Shown here piece after piece: positions 38,188 through 49,099 of a DNA stretch of 64,000 bases; within the stretch, counting starts at the first letter, position 1, and each line of letters opens with the position of its first letter. The position numbers and the translations under genes are program-made. Under the pieces are notes generated by a model, which did no database searches, had not been told where the DNA came from, and was given only the letters and a program-made list of their open reading frames with translations. The stretch spans positions 1 to 64,000 of the forward strand of contig JAIXRO010000141.1 of NCBI GenBank assembly GCA_027485145.1, written 5' to 3'. This DNA comes from Hyphomonadaceae bacterium (lineage in GTDB: Bacteria; Pseudomonadota; Alphaproteobacteria; Caulobacterales; Hyphomonadaceae).

Positions 38188-38622
38188 TCAGTCCTGGGGA
38201 TCGCTGCCCTTTGTGCCCAGTAATCCACCAGCGAGGACGCCGGCCAAGGCCGCGATGATCAGCGTCTTGGTCGAACCACCACCGAGCGCGAGCCCGGTCA
38301 GCGTCCCCAGCGTGGCCTTCTGGCGCGCCTCGGCGACTTCCTTCGCGCGTTGTTCTTCAGCGCGGGCGGACAGGGAGCCGAACCAGAACACGATACCCGC
38401 CATGCCGACAAAGCCGAGGGCGATGATCGCGAGGGCGGCCCAGGTGCTCATGTGCTCGGCCAGGAAAAACGCGAGCGCGCCGACCGCCAGTACATAGGCC
38501 GTCAGCAGGAAGACAATTGCCACCAGCGTATAGCCTATGCCCTTCGCCCGCCGCGAGACGGCGCCGCCAACATCGACATTGGCGAGTGACATCAGCGAGG
38601 AGATCAGCGGCAGGAAGCGCAT
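38188..38622 (-). CDS. Holin-superfamily-like membrane protein
   Basis: 144 aa; paired TM helices AIVFLLTAYVLAVGALAFFLAEHMSTWAALAIIALGFVGMAGIVFWFG, adjacent to the GH19 gene. Confidence 0.6.
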   Translation of the reverse strand: MRFLPLISSLMSLANVDVGGAVSRRAKGIGYTLVAIVFLLTAYVLAVGALAFFLAEHMSTWAALAIIALGFVGMAGIVFWFGSLSARAEEQRAKEVAEARQKATLGTLTGLALGGGSTKTLIIAALAGVLAGGLLGTKGSDPQD

Positions 38623-38631
38623 GGCGCAGGA

Positions 38632-38976
38632 TCAGCGGCGCATCAGGAAGGCTGCGAGGAAGCCTACGCCGAATGCGACCAGCAGCGCCTCGAGCGGATG
38701 CTCGCGGGCCGTCTGGGTGACTTTCTTTTCAGCATTGCCGGCCTGCTTTTTCGCTTCAGCCAGAACGTCGCGAAGTTCTTCGATGACCTGCTGGGCGGGA
38801 CCATTGGCTATGGAACTGGAAAACTCGGATGCCTGCTTTTCCGCTTTGCCGGCGATCGCGCTCAACACCTCGTCGAGATCGGCGCGCAGGGAGGCGAGAC
38901 GGGCTTCGAGCTCTTCGGAGGTTTTTTCAGCCGCCGCTTTGACACGCTTGGCGGCGTTGGAAGACGAGTCGGACAT
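38632..38976 (-). CDS. YqjD/ElaB (DUF883)-like membrane-anchored protein
   Basis: Long helical region ending in REHPLEALLVAFGVGFLAAFLMRR, typical of the family. Confidence 0.75.
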   Translation of the reverse strand: MSDSSSNAAKRVKAAAEKTSEELEARLASLRADLDEVLSAIAGKAEKQASEFSSSIANGPAQQVIEELRDVLAEAKKQAGNAEKKVTQTAREHPLEALLVAFGVGFLAAFLMRR

Positions 38977-39138
38977 TCTGATCACCCATGGTTGGCGGTC
39001 CAGTCCGGCGAGGGGGCCAGGACACCGCGAGGCTGAGCATTCCGATACGCCGGAACACTGAACTTACAGTATAGAACATGGATGAAATTGGGCGTGCTAG
39101 CCAATTCACGCAGGTGGAGAACCTGTAATGCAGCCGCC

Positions 39139-39444
39139 TCAGCCGCGGCCGATATGCGCCCGAAGCATCTGCAACCAGGCTTGTTGCCGGTGGACCATGC
39201 TGATCAGGTCGCCGGGATCACCTTCCGCGATCAGCCGGTCAAGCCAGAGACCAAGCACATTCGTCTGCGACTCGATCCAGTCACCCACCGGCCCGCTGAC
39301 CGGCATGGGGGAGGACGCGAGGCGGTCCGAGGGCGAGTTGTGGACGGGACAGATCCGGCACGTCTCCGGCGTTTCAGACAGGTTGCCGGTTTCCATCGAG
39401 GGGGTGGGCAGGCTTCCGGTATGAGTTTGCCGGGACAGGCGCAT
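39139..39444 (-). CDS. Uncharacterised small protein downstream of a Fur-box-like site
   Basis: ATG at 39444; 101 aa; TCRICPVHNSPSD and helical C-terminus WIESQTNVLGLWLDRLIAEGDPGDLISMVHRQQAWLQMLRAHIGRG. Confidence 0.55.
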   Translation of the reverse strand: MRLSRQTHTGSLPTPSMETGNLSETPETCRICPVHNSPSDRLASSPMPVSGPVGDWIESQTNVLGLWLDRLIAEGDPGDLISMVHRQQAWLQMLRAHIGRG

Positions 39445-39461
39445 GGCTTGGTCTCCAGTAT

Positions 39462-39482
39462 TGCGAATAGTTCTCATTCGCA
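39462..39482. promoter_or_regulatory. Fur-box-like palindrome
   Basis: TGCGAAT-AGTTCTC-ATTCGCA: perfect 7-bp inverted arms with GAGAA/TTCTC core, 18 bp upstream of the ATG at 39444. Confidence 0.55.
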
Positions 39483-39578
39483 TTTTGATCTGGCGCCGTC
39501 AAGCCGCGCGGACAGGTGTCGCGGTGTCCCAAAGGAAACGGTTCACAAGCCCCCCCGGAATGCCCTAAATCCCGCGCC

Positions 39579-41495
39579 ATGCCCGATGACATCCTGACTT
39601 TCAGTGCCGCCTTTCCCGAAGCAACCGAAGCCGACTGGCTGCGCGAGGTCGAAAAGGCCTTGAAGGGCAAGGGCGCCGAGACGCTCACCCGCAAGACGGC
39701 GTACGGGATCGGCATCAAGGCGCTGTACCGCGAAAGCGATTTTGCGGGGGCCGGCGATCCGCTCGGCATTCCCGGCGTTGCACCTTTCCTGCGTGGCAAG
39801 ACAGCTGCGCCGGACAAGTGGCTGCCCTGGGACATCCGTCAGGCCTTCGCGCATCCCTCGCCCGAACAGACCAATGCCGAAATTCTCCGGGATCTGGAGC
39901 GCGGCGTCTCGTCGATTGAACTGCGCATTGATGGTACGGGCGCAAACGGTGTGCAGCTGTGCACGGCGGAGGATTTCGCCGTAGCCCTTCGCGGCGTGGA
40001 TGCGTCGATCGCAGCCGTCGCGCTCGACTCGGGCCGCGGCATGGGCGCGCGCACGGCCGGGCTGCTGGGTCAGTGGGCCGAGGGCAAAGGCGATGCAGCC
40101 AAGCTGAAGCTCGATTTCAACATGGACCCGCTCGGCGCGCTGGCGAAGACCGGCCGCATCGAAGGCGGGCTGGACGCGGCGTTTGCCAAAGTTGGCGGGC
40201 TTGCAACCGCGCTCGCCAAGACATTTCCGGCGGCGAACCTGCTGCGCATCGACGGCGCGCTGATTCACGAGGCAGGTGGATCAGAGGCCCAGGAACTCGG
40301 CGGCCTGATCGCGTCGGCCATCGATACGCTGAGGCGGATTGATGGCTCCCTGGGCGTCAGGGCGGCTGCAAACCGCATCGTGTTCGCCTTGGCGCTCGAC
40401 GCAAATTATGGCGCCGGGATCGCGAAACTGCGCGCCGCACGGCGCCTTTGGGCGCGCTGCCTTGACGCGCTGGGCCTAGAGGCGGCGCCGATGCGCCTTC
40501 AGGCGATCACCTCGGCGCGCATGCTGACGGCATATGATCCGTGGACGAACATGTTGCGGAACACATCGGCCGCATTTGCGGGCGCCGTCGGCGGCGCAGA
40601 TATCCTGACCGTTCGCGCCTTCAACGAAGCGCTGGGATTGCCCGAGGAACTCGGCCGCCGGATTGCGCGCAACACGCAGATCATCGCGATGGAAGAAAGC
40701 CAGCTGGGCCGCGTGGCGGATGCCACCGGCGGGGCCTGGTTCACCGAGACACTGGCAGACGATCTCGCCAAAGCGGCCTGGGCGGAGTTCCAGCGCATCG
40801 AGACCGAAGGCGGCTTTGCCGCGTCCCTGATGGCAGGCGCGTTCCAGGCGCGCATCGCCGCGGTGCGAGACGCGCGGGCGAAAGACGTCGCGCGGCGGAA
40901 GATTCCACTCACCGGCGTCAGCGAGTATCCCCTGCTGGAAGAAATTGCAGCACCCGTCGCCGATGTGACGGCGCCGAAAGAAAAAGCGGTGACGGACGCG
41001 GGCCTGAAGCATTTCGTGAAGGCCTTGCCGGCGCCCGGCGCAGCTGCCGTGGCTGGCGCGCTCGAACCGATCCGCCTCGCCGCGCCGTTCGAAGCGCTGC
41101 GCGATGCAGCCGCGCGCGCCGTTCGTCCGCCTGCGGTGTTTCTGGCAACACTCGGCAGCCTCGCGGAGTTTACCGCGCGGGCGGATTTTGCACGCAACCT
41201 GTTTGCCGCTGGCGGCATCGCCTCGAAGGAGCCGCCCGTGCCGCCGCGCACGACGGCCGAACTTGCCGCCGCCTTCAAGGCGTCCGGATGCAAGCTGGCC
41301 GTGCTGTGCAGCACGGACAAGATGTACGAAACAGAGGCAACCGCAGCGGCCGCAGCCCTCAAATCGGCTGGGGCGGCGCGCGTGTGGCTGGCCGGCAAGC
41401 ATGAGGGCGACGGCATTGATGCCAACATCTTTGCGGGCGCGGATGTGGTGCACCTTCTCAAACTTGCGCAGGCCGAACTCGGAGTATCCGCATGA
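39579..41495 (+). CDS. mutA: Methylmalonyl-CoA mutase, small subunit
   Basis: [44 protein letters not shown]; directly upstream of mutB with ATGA overlap. Confidence 0.9.
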   Translation: MPDDILTFSAAFPEATEADWLREVEKALKGKGAETLTRKTAYGIGIKALYRESDFAGAGDPLGIPGVAPFLRGKTAAPDKWLPWDIRQAFAHPSPEQTNAEILRDLERGVSSIELRIDGTGANGVQLCTAEDFAVALRGVDASIAAVALDSGRGMGARTAGLLGQWAEGKGDAAKLKLDFNMDPLGALAKTGRIEGGLDAAFAKVGGLATALAKTFPAANLLRIDGALIHEAGGSEAQELGGLIASAIDTLRRIDGSLGVRAAANRIVFALALDANYGAGIAKLRAARRLWARCLDALGLEAAPMRLQAITSARMLTAYDPWTNMLRNTSAAFAGAVGGADILTVRAFNEALGLPEELGRRIARNTQIIAMEESQLGRVADATGGAWFTETLADDLAKAAWAEFQRIETEGGFAASLMAGAFQARIAAVRDARAKDVARRKIPLTGVSEYPLLEEIAAPVADVTAPKEKAVTDAGLKHFVKALPAPGAAAVAGALEPIRLAAPFEALRDAAARAVRPPAVFLATLGSLAEFTARADFARNLFAAGGIASKEPPVPPRTTAELAAAFKASGCKLAVLCSTDKMYETEATAAAAALKSAGAARVWLAGKHEGDGIDANIFAGADVVHLLKLAQAELGVSA

Positions 41496-43654
41496 CCAGC
41501 TTTCCAGACTTCACTAAGCTCGCGCTCGAGACGCCGGTCACCCAGACCGGCAAGCTGAACCTTGGCGAGACCTGGGAGACGCCGGAAGGGATTGCGGTGA
41601 AGACGGCCTATACGGCCTCTGACCGCGCAGGACTGGATTTCGTCGATGACTATCCGGGCCTCGCGCCGTTCGGACGGGGTCCCTACCCCACCATGTACAC
41701 CAACCAGCCCTGGACGGTTCGTCAGTATGCGGGCTTTTCGACGGCTGAAGATTCGAATGCCTTCTATCGGCGCAATCTGGCGGCGGGTCAAAAGGGCCTC
41801 TCGGTGGCGTTCGATCTGGCCACCCACCGGGGCTACGATTCCGATCACGTGCGCGTCTCCGGCGATGTCGGCATGGCGGGCGTGGCGATCGACTCGATCT
41901 ACGACATGCGCACCCTGTTCTCCGGCATTCCGCTGGACCAGATGTCGGTCTCGATGACGATGAACGGCGCGGTGCTGCCAATCCTCGCGCTGTATATTGC
42001 GGCGGCGGAAGAACAGGGCGTACCGCCGGAGAAGCTGGCCGGAACGATTCAGAACGACATTCTGAAAGAGTTCATGGTGCGCAACACCTATATCTATCCG
42101 CCAAAACCCAGCATGCGGATCATTTCGGATATCTTCGCCTACACCTCGCAAAAGATGCCGAAGTACAACTCGATCTCGATTTCCGGCTACCACATGCAGG
42201 AAGCGGGTGCGACCGCAGACCTCGAACTCGCCTACACGCTGGCGGACGGCATCGAGTATATCCGGGCCGGCGTGGCCGCGGGACTGGATGTGGACGCATT
42301 TGCGCCGCGCCTGTCCTTCTTCTGGGCGATCGGCATGAACACCTTCATGGAAGTCGCCAAGATGCGCGCCGCGCGCCTGATCTGGGCGAAGCTCGTGAAG
42401 GAGAACTTCAATCCGAAGTCAGACAAATCCCTCAGCCTTCGGACGCATTCGCAGACGTCCGGCTGGAGCCTGACGGCCCAGGACGTGTACAACAACGTCA
42501 TCCGCACCTGCCTCGAAGCCATCGCGGCAGCAGGCGGGCAGACGCAGAGCCTTCACACCAACAGCTTTGACGAAGCGCTTGCTCTGCCGACGGACTTCTC
42601 GGCCCGCATTGCCCGCAACACGCAGATCCTGTTGCAGCAGGAAGCCGGCGCCTGCCAGTCCATCGACCTGTTCGGCGGCAGCTATTACGTCGAGCGCCTC
42701 ACGCATGACCTCGCCGCCAAGGCGCTGAAACACATTGCCGAGGTCGAGGCGATGGGCGGCATGGCGAAGGCCATCGAGGAAGGCCTGCCGAAACTGCGCA
42801 TCGAGGAGGCCGCCGCCAATACGCAGGCGCGCATCGACAGCGGCACGCAGACGGTGGTCGGCGTCAACAAGTTCCTGCTGGACGAGGATGAAGACGTCCC
42901 TGTGCTGAAGGTCGACAATGCGGCTGTGCGGCGGATGCAGCTTGAGAAGCTGGCGCGCCTGAAGGCGGAGCGCAATCAGGCCGAGGTGACGGTCAAGCTG
43001 GATGCGATTGCCGATGCGGCGGCGAGCGGCAAGGGCAACCTGCTGGAACTGGCGGTGGATGCGGCACGCGCGAAAGCGACTGTCGGTGAGATTTCCGAAG
43101 CCGTGGAGCGCAGCCAGGGCCGCCACAGCGCCGTCATCCGCTCGATCAAGGGCGTGTATGGCGGCGGTGTGAAGGGCAATGACAAGGCAGAGCACGCGCA
43201 GGCGCTCGCCGCGAAGTTCGAGAAGGCGCACGGGCGACGGCCGAAGATCTACATCGCCAAGATGGGTCAGGACGGCCACGACCGGGGGCAGAAGGTTGTC
43301 GCCTCGGCGCTGATGGACCTCGGCTGGGATGTCGAGATCGGGCCACTGTTCCAGACGCCGGAAGAGGCCGCCGCCGATGCGCGCAAGGCGGGCGTGGACA
43401 TCGTGGCGGCCTCGTCGCTGGCGGCCGGCCACCTGACGCTGGTGCCGGAGCTGAAACGCGCGCTTGGCAACGAAGGCGCGGCGACTGCGCAGATCATCGT
43501 GGGCGGGGTCATCCCGCCGCAGGATTTCGACGCCTTGCGCACCGCCGGCGCCGCCGCCATCTTCCCCCCGGGCACCGTGATTGCGGACAGCGCGATTCGC
43601 ATGCTCGAATTGCTGGACGGTAAAACGGATCCGGCCCTGACGGCAGCGGAATAG
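41492..43654 (+). CDS. mutB: Methylmalonyl-CoA mutase, large subunit
   Basis: 720 aa; [57 protein letters not shown]; cobalamin-binding [15 protein letters not shown]. Confidence 0.97.
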   Translation: MTSFPDFTKLALETPVTQTGKLNLGETWETPEGIAVKTAYTASDRAGLDFVDDYPGLAPFGRGPYPTMYTNQPWTVRQYAGFSTAEDSNAFYRRNLAAGQKGLSVAFDLATHRGYDSDHVRVSGDVGMAGVAIDSIYDMRTLFSGIPLDQMSVSMTMNGAVLPILALYIAAAEEQGVPPEKLAGTIQNDILKEFMVRNTYIYPPKPSMRIISDIFAYTSQKMPKYNSISISGYHMQEAGATADLELAYTLADGIEYIRAGVAAGLDVDAFAPRLSFFWAIGMNTFMEVAKMRAARLIWAKLVKENFNPKSDKSLSLRTHSQTSGWSLTAQDVYNNVIRTCLEAIAAAGGQTQSLHTNSFDEALALPTDFSARIARNTQILLQQEAGACQSIDLFGGSYYVERLTHDLAAKALKHIAEVEAMGGMAKAIEEGLPKLRIEEAAANTQARIDSGTQTVVGVNKFLLDEDEDVPVLKVDNAAVRRMQLEKLARLKAERNQAEVTVKLDAIADAAASGKGNLLELAVDAARAKATVGEISEAVERSQGRHSAVIRSIKGVYGGGVKGNDKAEHAQALAAKFEKAHGRRPKIYIAKMGQDGHDRGQKVVASALMDLGWDVEIGPLFQTPEEAAADARKAGVDIVAASSLAAGHLTLVPELKRALGNEGAATAQIIVGGVIPPQDFDALRTAGAAAIFPPGTVIADSAIRMLELLDGKTDPALTAAE

Positions 43655-43664
43655 GAACCAGCGC

Positions 43665-43985
43665 ATGATCATCACCACCACTTCCTCCATCGATGGCCGC
43701 CGAATCGTGGCCTACAAGGGCATTGCCTGCGGCGAGGTCGTGTTCGGCGCGCACCTTGGCAAGGACATCCTGGCAAGCTTCACCAACCTCGTGGGCGGGC
43801 GGTCGGAATCTTACGAAAGTTCGCTGCGCGAGACGCGCGACGGAGCGATCAGCGAGATGATCGAGGAGGCGAGGCGCCTCGGCGCCAATGCCATCGTCGG
43901 CGTGAAGTTCGATTATGGAGTCGTCGGCCAGCAGGGCTCGATGATGATGGTCGCCGTGTCCGGCACGGCGGTCGTGCTCGAGTGA
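43665..43985 (+). CDS. YbjQ/UPF0145 family protein
   Basis: 106 aa; [75 protein letters not shown]. Confidence 0.93.
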   Translation: MIITTTSSIDGRRIVAYKGIACGEVVFGAHLGKDILASFTNLVGGRSESYESSLRETRDGAISEMIEEARRLGANAIVGVKFDYGVVGQQGSMMMVAVSGTAVVLE

Positions 43986-44392
43986 GCGCGTTTGCGCTGA
44001 CGGCTCCGGGAACCGAGGAATTCCTCACGTGCGCAGAGGCGTGCTTTGCCGCGCTTCCAGCGGTCATGCGGCAGGCGGCGGGCGATGTGCGTATTGTCGT
44101 CATGGACTATGCCGAGGATGAAGTCCTCGACGATATGGAAATCGACGACGCCCTCGAACTGACCGGGCTGTATGTCGGCACCCCGTTGACGCTCGAGAGC
44201 GTGACCCAGCCAGCGCTCGAGCGGCCGCTGATCTATCTCTACCGGATGCCCATCCTGTTCGAATGGGCCGCACGCGGCGACGCGACGATCGAGGAGCTCG
44301 TCACGCACGTGTTCATTCACGAACTGGGCCATCATTTCGGCTGGTCGGACGAAGAGATCGACGCCAAGCTGGCGGAAGAGGACGAAGGCTGA
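43982..44392 (+). CDS. Zincin-like metallopeptidase family protein
   Basis: [25 protein letters not shown] (HExxH); GTG start with 4-nt overlap. Confidence 0.87.
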   Translation: MSAFALTAPGTEEFLTCAEACFAALPAVMRQAAGDVRIVVMDYAEDEVLDDMEIDDALELTGLYVGTPLTLESVTQPALERPLIYLYRMPILFEWAARGDATIEELVTHVFIHELGHHFGWSDEEIDAKLAEEDEG

Positions 44393-44458
44393 TCGCCTGT
44401 TTGCAGACCTGCCAAAATATGACACCCCTCATGCTTCGGAAAGCGCAGGGGACACACG

Positions 44459-45040
44459 ATGACACCAAAGATTCTTATGGCGAGCGTGCTGATTCTGGGC
44501 GCCTGTTCGCAAGAGGCTGCGACGCCAGCCTCGGATAGCCCGCTGGCTGAACAATCGGCGACGGATGCGGAAACGGCCAACGACGTGACGGGGACCTTGC
44601 CGGATGCGCCGGATGCGCCTGCCGAGCCGGTTCCGGTTCTGGCGCAAGTTTCGCCCGCCACCCCCGCCCCGGCCCAACCGGTTCAGCAAGCCGCTGCGGC
44701 GGAGCGCGATGCCCGCATGGTTGGCATCTGGGTGAACGAAAACAACATCAACAGCGGCGGCGGAGACTTTGCGTCCTACTCGACCGTCATGACGATGGAG
44801 CTGCATCCCGATGGCCGCGTCCTTCAGTACACGGAATCGGTGGGCGGCGGAGGCGACTGGTCCTATGACGGCGGACGGACGCTGGATTTCGACGGCCAGT
44901 GGCGCGCCGATGGCCAGACACTCTATGTCTATGCCGATCCTTTGCCGGATTTTACTCCGGCTGCGACCTATAGTTTTTCGGGTGAATACCTCGTCACACA
45001 ATCAGACATGGGCCGCCTGATCTGGCAGCGCCGGGGATAA
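44459..45040 (+). CDS. Putative lipoprotein, unknown function
   Basis: MTPKILMASVLILGACSQ lipobox; 193 aa. Confidence 0.7.
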   Translation: MTPKILMASVLILGACSQEAATPASDSPLAEQSATDAETANDVTGTLPDAPDAPAEPVPVLAQVSPATPAPAQPVQQAAAAERDARMVGIWVNENNINSGGGDFASYSTVMTMELHPDGRVLQYTESVGGGGDWSYDGGRTLDFDGQWRADGQTLYVYADPLPDFTPAATYSFSGEYLVTQSDMGRLIWQRRG

Positions 45041-45070
45041 CAGAACATAAACGAAGTGGGAGGACGTGCA

Positions 45071-46510
45071 ATGACGGAACTTGATGGCCTCGGCCTCGCG
45101 CAGCTTGTCCGCGACAAGAAAATCTCGGCCTCCGAACTGCTCGACGCCACGCTCAGCCGCGCCGAAAAGGCGCAAGCGCGGGTGAACTGCTTTGCCGCCC
45201 TGTATCCGGATCTCGCGCGGGAACAGATCGCCAGGGGCGGTCTCGATGGGCCATACGCGGGCGTCCCGTTCGTGACGAAGGACCTCGCCGTCGGCATCAA
45301 GGGCGCACCGCTGACCGGCGGCAGCCGTGCCTACAGGGACACGGTGTCTGCGGACGATACCACCTTGACGAAGCGGTACCGCGAGGCAGGCCTCGTCTTC
45401 TTCGGCTCGACGACCACGCCGGAGTTTGGCCTGACGCTGACCACGGAATCCACACTCTACGGCCAGACCTGCAATCCCTGGGACCGCACGCGCATCGCGG
45501 GCGGATCGTCCGGCGGCGCGGCGGCGGCGGTCGCGGTAGGCGTCTTGCCGGTGGCGCAGGCGAGCGATGGCGGCGGCTCGATCCGCATCCCGGCGGCCTG
45601 TTGCGGCGTGTTCGGACTAAAGCCATCGCGCGGGCGCGTGCCGATGGGGCCGTCTCGCACCGAGGGCTGGAATGGTCTGTCCACGGTGCATGTGGTCAGC
45701 CGCACGGTCCGCGACAGCGCCGCGCTGCTCGACCTGACACATGGGCCGGAAACCGGCAGCCGCTATATCGCGACGCCGCCAGTGCGGCCTTATCTCTCGG
45801 AACTGGACAAGGATCCCAAACGCCTGCGCATCGCGCTCTGGCGCACGGCGCCGAATGGTACAAAGCCGGATGCAGACGCAACGGCTGGGCTTGAGGCGAC
45901 GGCGAAACTGCTGGAAAGCCTCGGTCACATCGTGGTGGAGGCCGGTCCGATCCTGAACGGCGAGGTGCTCGGCAAGGCGGCGCTGTTCACGATCTCGGCG
46001 AATATCGCAGCCCAGCTCGATGAGCATGGCGAAGCCCGTGGACGGCCCGTCGCCGACGACGAGATCGAACCGATCACCGCCGGAATGGTGCACCTCGGGC
46101 GCACCGTTCCGATGGCGGAGCTTGCGAAGGCGAACAATGCCTTCATCACCGCGGCGATCCAGTATGAGCATTTCCTCGATGCCGGCGGCTTTGACCTGAC
46201 CTTGTCCCCAACGCTGCACCGGGCTCCTGACCTATTGGGCACGATGGCGCTGACGGCGGACCGGCAAAAGATGGGCGAAGCGGTGGCGGGCTTTGCGCCG
46301 CACTGCGCCGTGTTCAACCAGATGGGCGCGCCCGCCATGTCTGTCCCGCTGCACTGGACAGCGCCGACGGCGACGGCGCCAGGCGGCCTGCCGATCGGCA
46401 TGATGTTCGGGGCGCGCTACGGCGCCGAAGGCCTGCTGCTCAGCCTTGCGGGCCAGCTGGAACGTGCCGCGCCCTGGGCGCACCGGCGGCCGCCGGAGTG
46501 GGTCGGATGA
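45071..46510 (+). CDS. Amidase signature family protein
   Basis: [25 protein letters not shown] ... [58 protein letters not shown]. Confidence 0.93.
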   Translation: MTELDGLGLAQLVRDKKISASELLDATLSRAEKAQARVNCFAALYPDLAREQIARGGLDGPYAGVPFVTKDLAVGIKGAPLTGGSRAYRDTVSADDTTLTKRYREAGLVFFGSTTTPEFGLTLTTESTLYGQTCNPWDRTRIAGGSSGGAAAAVAVGVLPVAQASDGGGSIRIPAACCGVFGLKPSRGRVPMGPSRTEGWNGLSTVHVVSRTVRDSAALLDLTHGPETGSRYIATPPVRPYLSELDKDPKRLRIALWRTAPNGTKPDADATAGLEATAKLLESLGHIVVEAGPILNGEVLGKAALFTISANIAAQLDEHGEARGRPVADDEIEPITAGMVHLGRTVPMAELAKANNAFITAAIQYEHFLDAGGFDLTLSPTLHRAPDLLGTMALTADRQKMGEAVAGFAPHCAVFNQMGAPAMSVPLHWTAPTATAPGGLPIGMMFGARYGAEGLLLSLAGQLERAAPWAHRRPPEWVG

Positions 46511-46908
46511 GTGAGGAGACGCGCACCTGGCGCGCGGGCGGATGCCATTGCGGCGCCGTGCGGTTCGAAGCAGAACTGCCGCACGCCTTCGAGGTGGAGA
46601 ACTGCAACTGCTCGATGTGCGCCATGAGCGGCAACATCCATGTCATCCTGCCCGCGAGCCGGTTCCGGCTTCTTCAGGGGGCGGACCATCTTGACGAATA
46701 CACATTCAACACCGGGCGCGCAAAGCACCGCTTCTGCAGGACCTGCGGCATCAAGAGCTTCTATGTGCCCCGCTCAAATCCGGATGGCTATGCCGTGACC
46801 TGGCGCTGTCTTGATGACTGGGACAAGCTTGACGTTACCGTCTCGCCCTTCGACGGTCAGAACTGGGAGGCCAATGCGGGCCGCCTTGCCCACAAGTCGA
46901 TCGACTAG
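46507..46908 (+). CDS. GFA/CENP-V family protein
   Basis: GGCHCGAVRFEAELP ... NCSMCAMSGNIHVI ... HRFCRTCGIKSFYVPRSNPDGYAV. Confidence 0.92.
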   Translation: MSEETRTWRAGGCHCGAVRFEAELPHAFEVENCNCSMCAMSGNIHVILPASRFRLLQGADHLDEYTFNTGRAKHRFCRTCGIKSFYVPRSNPDGYAVTWRCLDDWDKLDVTVSPFDGQNWEANAGRLAHKSID

Positions 46909-47426
46909 GGCGCGCCGTCCTCTTCGCGGCGGCGCTCGTCCCTCCGCTCACGGAACTTCTCGAACCGCTCATGGCGCTTGCTGCGCTTCTCGAGGTTGGT
47001 GGCCATCATGTTCGCCACGAGGCCGCGTTGTTCAGCAGACAGTTCATCCATGCCGTCGAGCATGCGATTGGAAACCGTTTCGCGCGCCAGCCGGTCGGCA
47101 GCCCGCAACTCATCCAGCGCCGCGCGCGCGGCTGCTTCGTCATAGGGCTCTGCGGTAAGGATCTTGACGAACTTGCGTTCCGCCTGCCGGGCCGCTTCCA
47201 CCTGCGGCCGGCCCTCGGCCAGGCTGTCGCGCAACAATTGGCGCACCGCGCCGCGTTCGTCCTGGCTGAGTTCGGAGCCCGGCCCGCCCATCATGCCGCC
47301 CGGTCCCGGCGGCGGACGCGGCGGAGACTTGAGAAAAATCCCTGCCAGAAGCCCGATCAGGACCAGATTGCCGAGCACCGACACGGTGAGCAGAAAGGGA
47401 AAGCGTCGTTTCGGTGCGTCGCTCAT
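46905..47426 (-). CDS. Periplasmic heavy-metal sensor/CpxP-like membrane protein
   Basis: Single N-terminal TM, then LSQDERGAVRQLLRDSLAEGRPQVEAARQAERKFVKILTAEPYDEAAARAALDELRAADRLARE. Confidence 0.77.
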   Translation of the reverse strand: MSDAPKRRFPFLLTVSVLGNLVLIGLLAGIFLKSPPRPPPGPGGMMGGPGSELSQDERGAVRQLLRDSLAEGRPQVEAARQAERKFVKILTAEPYDEAAARAALDELRAADRLARETVSNRMLDGMDELSAEQRGLVANMMATNLEKRSKRHERFEKFRERRDERRREEDGAP

Positions 47427-47857
47427 TCGACAATTCCTTCAGACAGCGCCGCCGGATCATATCCGATGGCCTCCTCAAGCAGGGCTTGCACGTCGTCCGT
47501 TTCGCTGTCGGCGCTCGCGGTGGGGGCCACCATCAGTCCCATGAACAGACCGGCGGCCAGCGCGGCGACGCCGCTCGCCGGCGCCCAGGGGGCAAACTTC
47601 GGTAAACGGAAGCCGCCTGCGGCGCGCTTCGGTTTCGGCGCCGATGCGATGAGCGCTTCAGTAAGCGCGGGCGACGGCAACACGTCCGGCATGCGCGCCA
47701 GCGCCGCGTCAAGCACGCGCGCCTCGGCGATGGCCGCCGCGAACCGTTCAGGATGGGCGGCGAGCAGCGCCCGGGCTGCAGCGCGCTCCGCGTCCGGGAA
47801 GGCCGATGGATCCGCGCCCCAGGCTTCGATGAGTTCAATCAGACGGTCTTCGGTCAT
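47423..47857 (-). CDS. Membrane protein, candidate anti-sigma factor
   Basis: 144 aa, one TM; 4-nt overlaps with both neighbours in the sigma operon. Confidence 0.62.
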   Translation of the reverse strand: MTEDRLIELIEAWGADPSAFPDAERAAARALLAAHPERFAAAIAEARVLDAALARMPDVLPSPALTEALIASAPKPKRAAGGFRLPKFAPWAPASGVAALAAGLFMGLMVAPTASADSETDDVQALLEEAIGYDPAALSEGIVE

Positions 47858-48399
47858 GCGCTCTGGCTCCCTTCCAGGAGGTGTGCGCGCAAGGTTCGCC
47901 GCGCGCGGGCGAGAAGGCTTTCGAGGGCTTCAACACTGACGTCCATGATCTCGGCGGCCTCAGCCTGTGAATGTCCCTGCAAGGCGCACAGCGTCAAGGC
48001 GGCGCTCTGGCGCTCCGGCAGGGCGCTGATCGCCTGCTCGATGGCGCGCACGCGCTGTGACTGGTCCAGCGCCTCATGCGGCGCGAGGCGGGTATCGGCG
48101 AGGTCCGGCAACTCGCCGGGCAGCGATTCGCGGCGCTTGCGAAGCCGGTCGTAACAGAGGTTGAGCGCGACCCGGTGCAGCCAGGTCGAGAATTTAGCCC
48201 GCGGTTCCCAGCCGGGCAGCGCTTTCCAGGCGCGGATGAAGGTTTCCTGCGTCACGTCTTCGGCCTCGCCGCGGTCCGACAGCATGCGGGTGGCAAGACT
48301 GAGCACGCCGGGGCTGTAGCGGTTGACGAGCGCACGCACCGCAGCCGGGTCGCCCGCTGCGGCACGCGTGATCTGGTCAAGGTCCGACGAAAAGGCCAC
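47854..48399 (-). CDS. ECF-family RNA polymerase sigma factor
   Basis: LATRMLSDRGEAEDVTQETFIRAWKALPGWEPRAKFSTWLHRVALNLCYDRLRKRR; HTH GHSQAEAAEIMDVSVEALESLLARARRTL. Confidence 0.93.
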   Translation of the reverse strand: MAFSSDLDQITRAAAGDPAAVRALVNRYSPGVLSLATRMLSDRGEAEDVTQETFIRAWKALPGWEPRAKFSTWLHRVALNLCYDRLRKRRESLPGELPDLADTRLAPHEALDQSQRVRAIEQAISALPERQSAALTLCALQGHSQAEAAEIMDVSVEALESLLARARRTLRAHLLEGSQSA

Positions 48400-48496
48400 G
48401 CTGCAAGGTCTATCCGATTCCGGGCCGGAAACCCGAACAACAATGGCCAGGGGTAAGCAATCGCCATCTCATGGCTCCGGCCCGGCTCAGGGGTCC

Positions 48497-49054
48497 TTAC
48501 TCGGCGGCCGGCTTGTCCCGCCATTTGCCGCGGTGCTCCTTCATCTTGGCTTTGGCAGCGTCCTGCTCAGCCGCCGTGATGTTGCCGTCGCCATCGGTAT
48601 CGACCTTCGCGAAGTGCGAGAGATGCTCAGCGGTGAACTCGATTGAGCTCCACTTGCCGTCACCGTTGGTGTCAGCGGCCGCGAAACGCTCGGCGGATTT
48701 CTCTTCCATCTTGGCCTTGCGGGCTTCCATCTTGGCCGGATCGGGCTCACCCTTCGGTTTGCGGGGCTCCTTGCCTTCGCCCTTCTCGGCCCATTTCGCC
48801 TTCATTTCGGCGCGGCGGGCTTCGTGGGCGGATTTCATTTCATCCTGCGTGAGGAAGCCGTCCTTGTTGGCGTCGATTTCGCCGAACTGGACCAGCGCCG
48901 CCGCCTCGGCCTCTGCGCGGGCGACCGTGCCGTCACCATTGGTGTCGAGCTTTTCCAAGTGGCCGCCGCCCTTGTGACCGTGGGCGCTTGCAAGCATCGG
49001 GACGGCCAGCGCGAGTGTCAGCGCAGAGGCCGCAGCGAGTGTCAGTTTCTTCAT
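48497..49054 (-). CDS. EF-hand calcium-binding periplasmic protein
   Basis: Signal peptide and four EF-hand-like loops: DTNGDGTVARAE, DANKDGFLTQDE, DTNGDGKWSSIE, DTDGDGNITAAE. Confidence 0.93.
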   Translation of the reverse strand: MKKLTLAAASALTLALAVPMLASAHGHKGGGHLEKLDTNGDGTVARAEAEAAALVQFGEIDANKDGFLTQDEMKSAHEARRAEMKAKWAEKGEGKEPRKPKGEPDPAKMEARKAKMEEKSAERFAAADTNGDGKWSSIEFTAEHLSHFAKVDTDGDGNITAAEQDAAKAKMKEHRGKWRDKPAAE

Positions 49055-49099
49055 GGGTGATCTCCTTTTTGATCCCAGCGAATGTCAAACGGGGAGACC

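Noticed and set aside
39484-39578. Cobalamin riboswitch upstream of methylmalonyl-CoA mutase
   Set aside because: The gap is under 100 nt and no B12-box-like sequence was recognised.
44600-44640. Short GATGCGCCG tandem repeat in the 44459-45040 lipoprotein
   Set aside because: Encodes an ordinary DAPDAPAEP low-complexity linker after the lipobox; no further significance.
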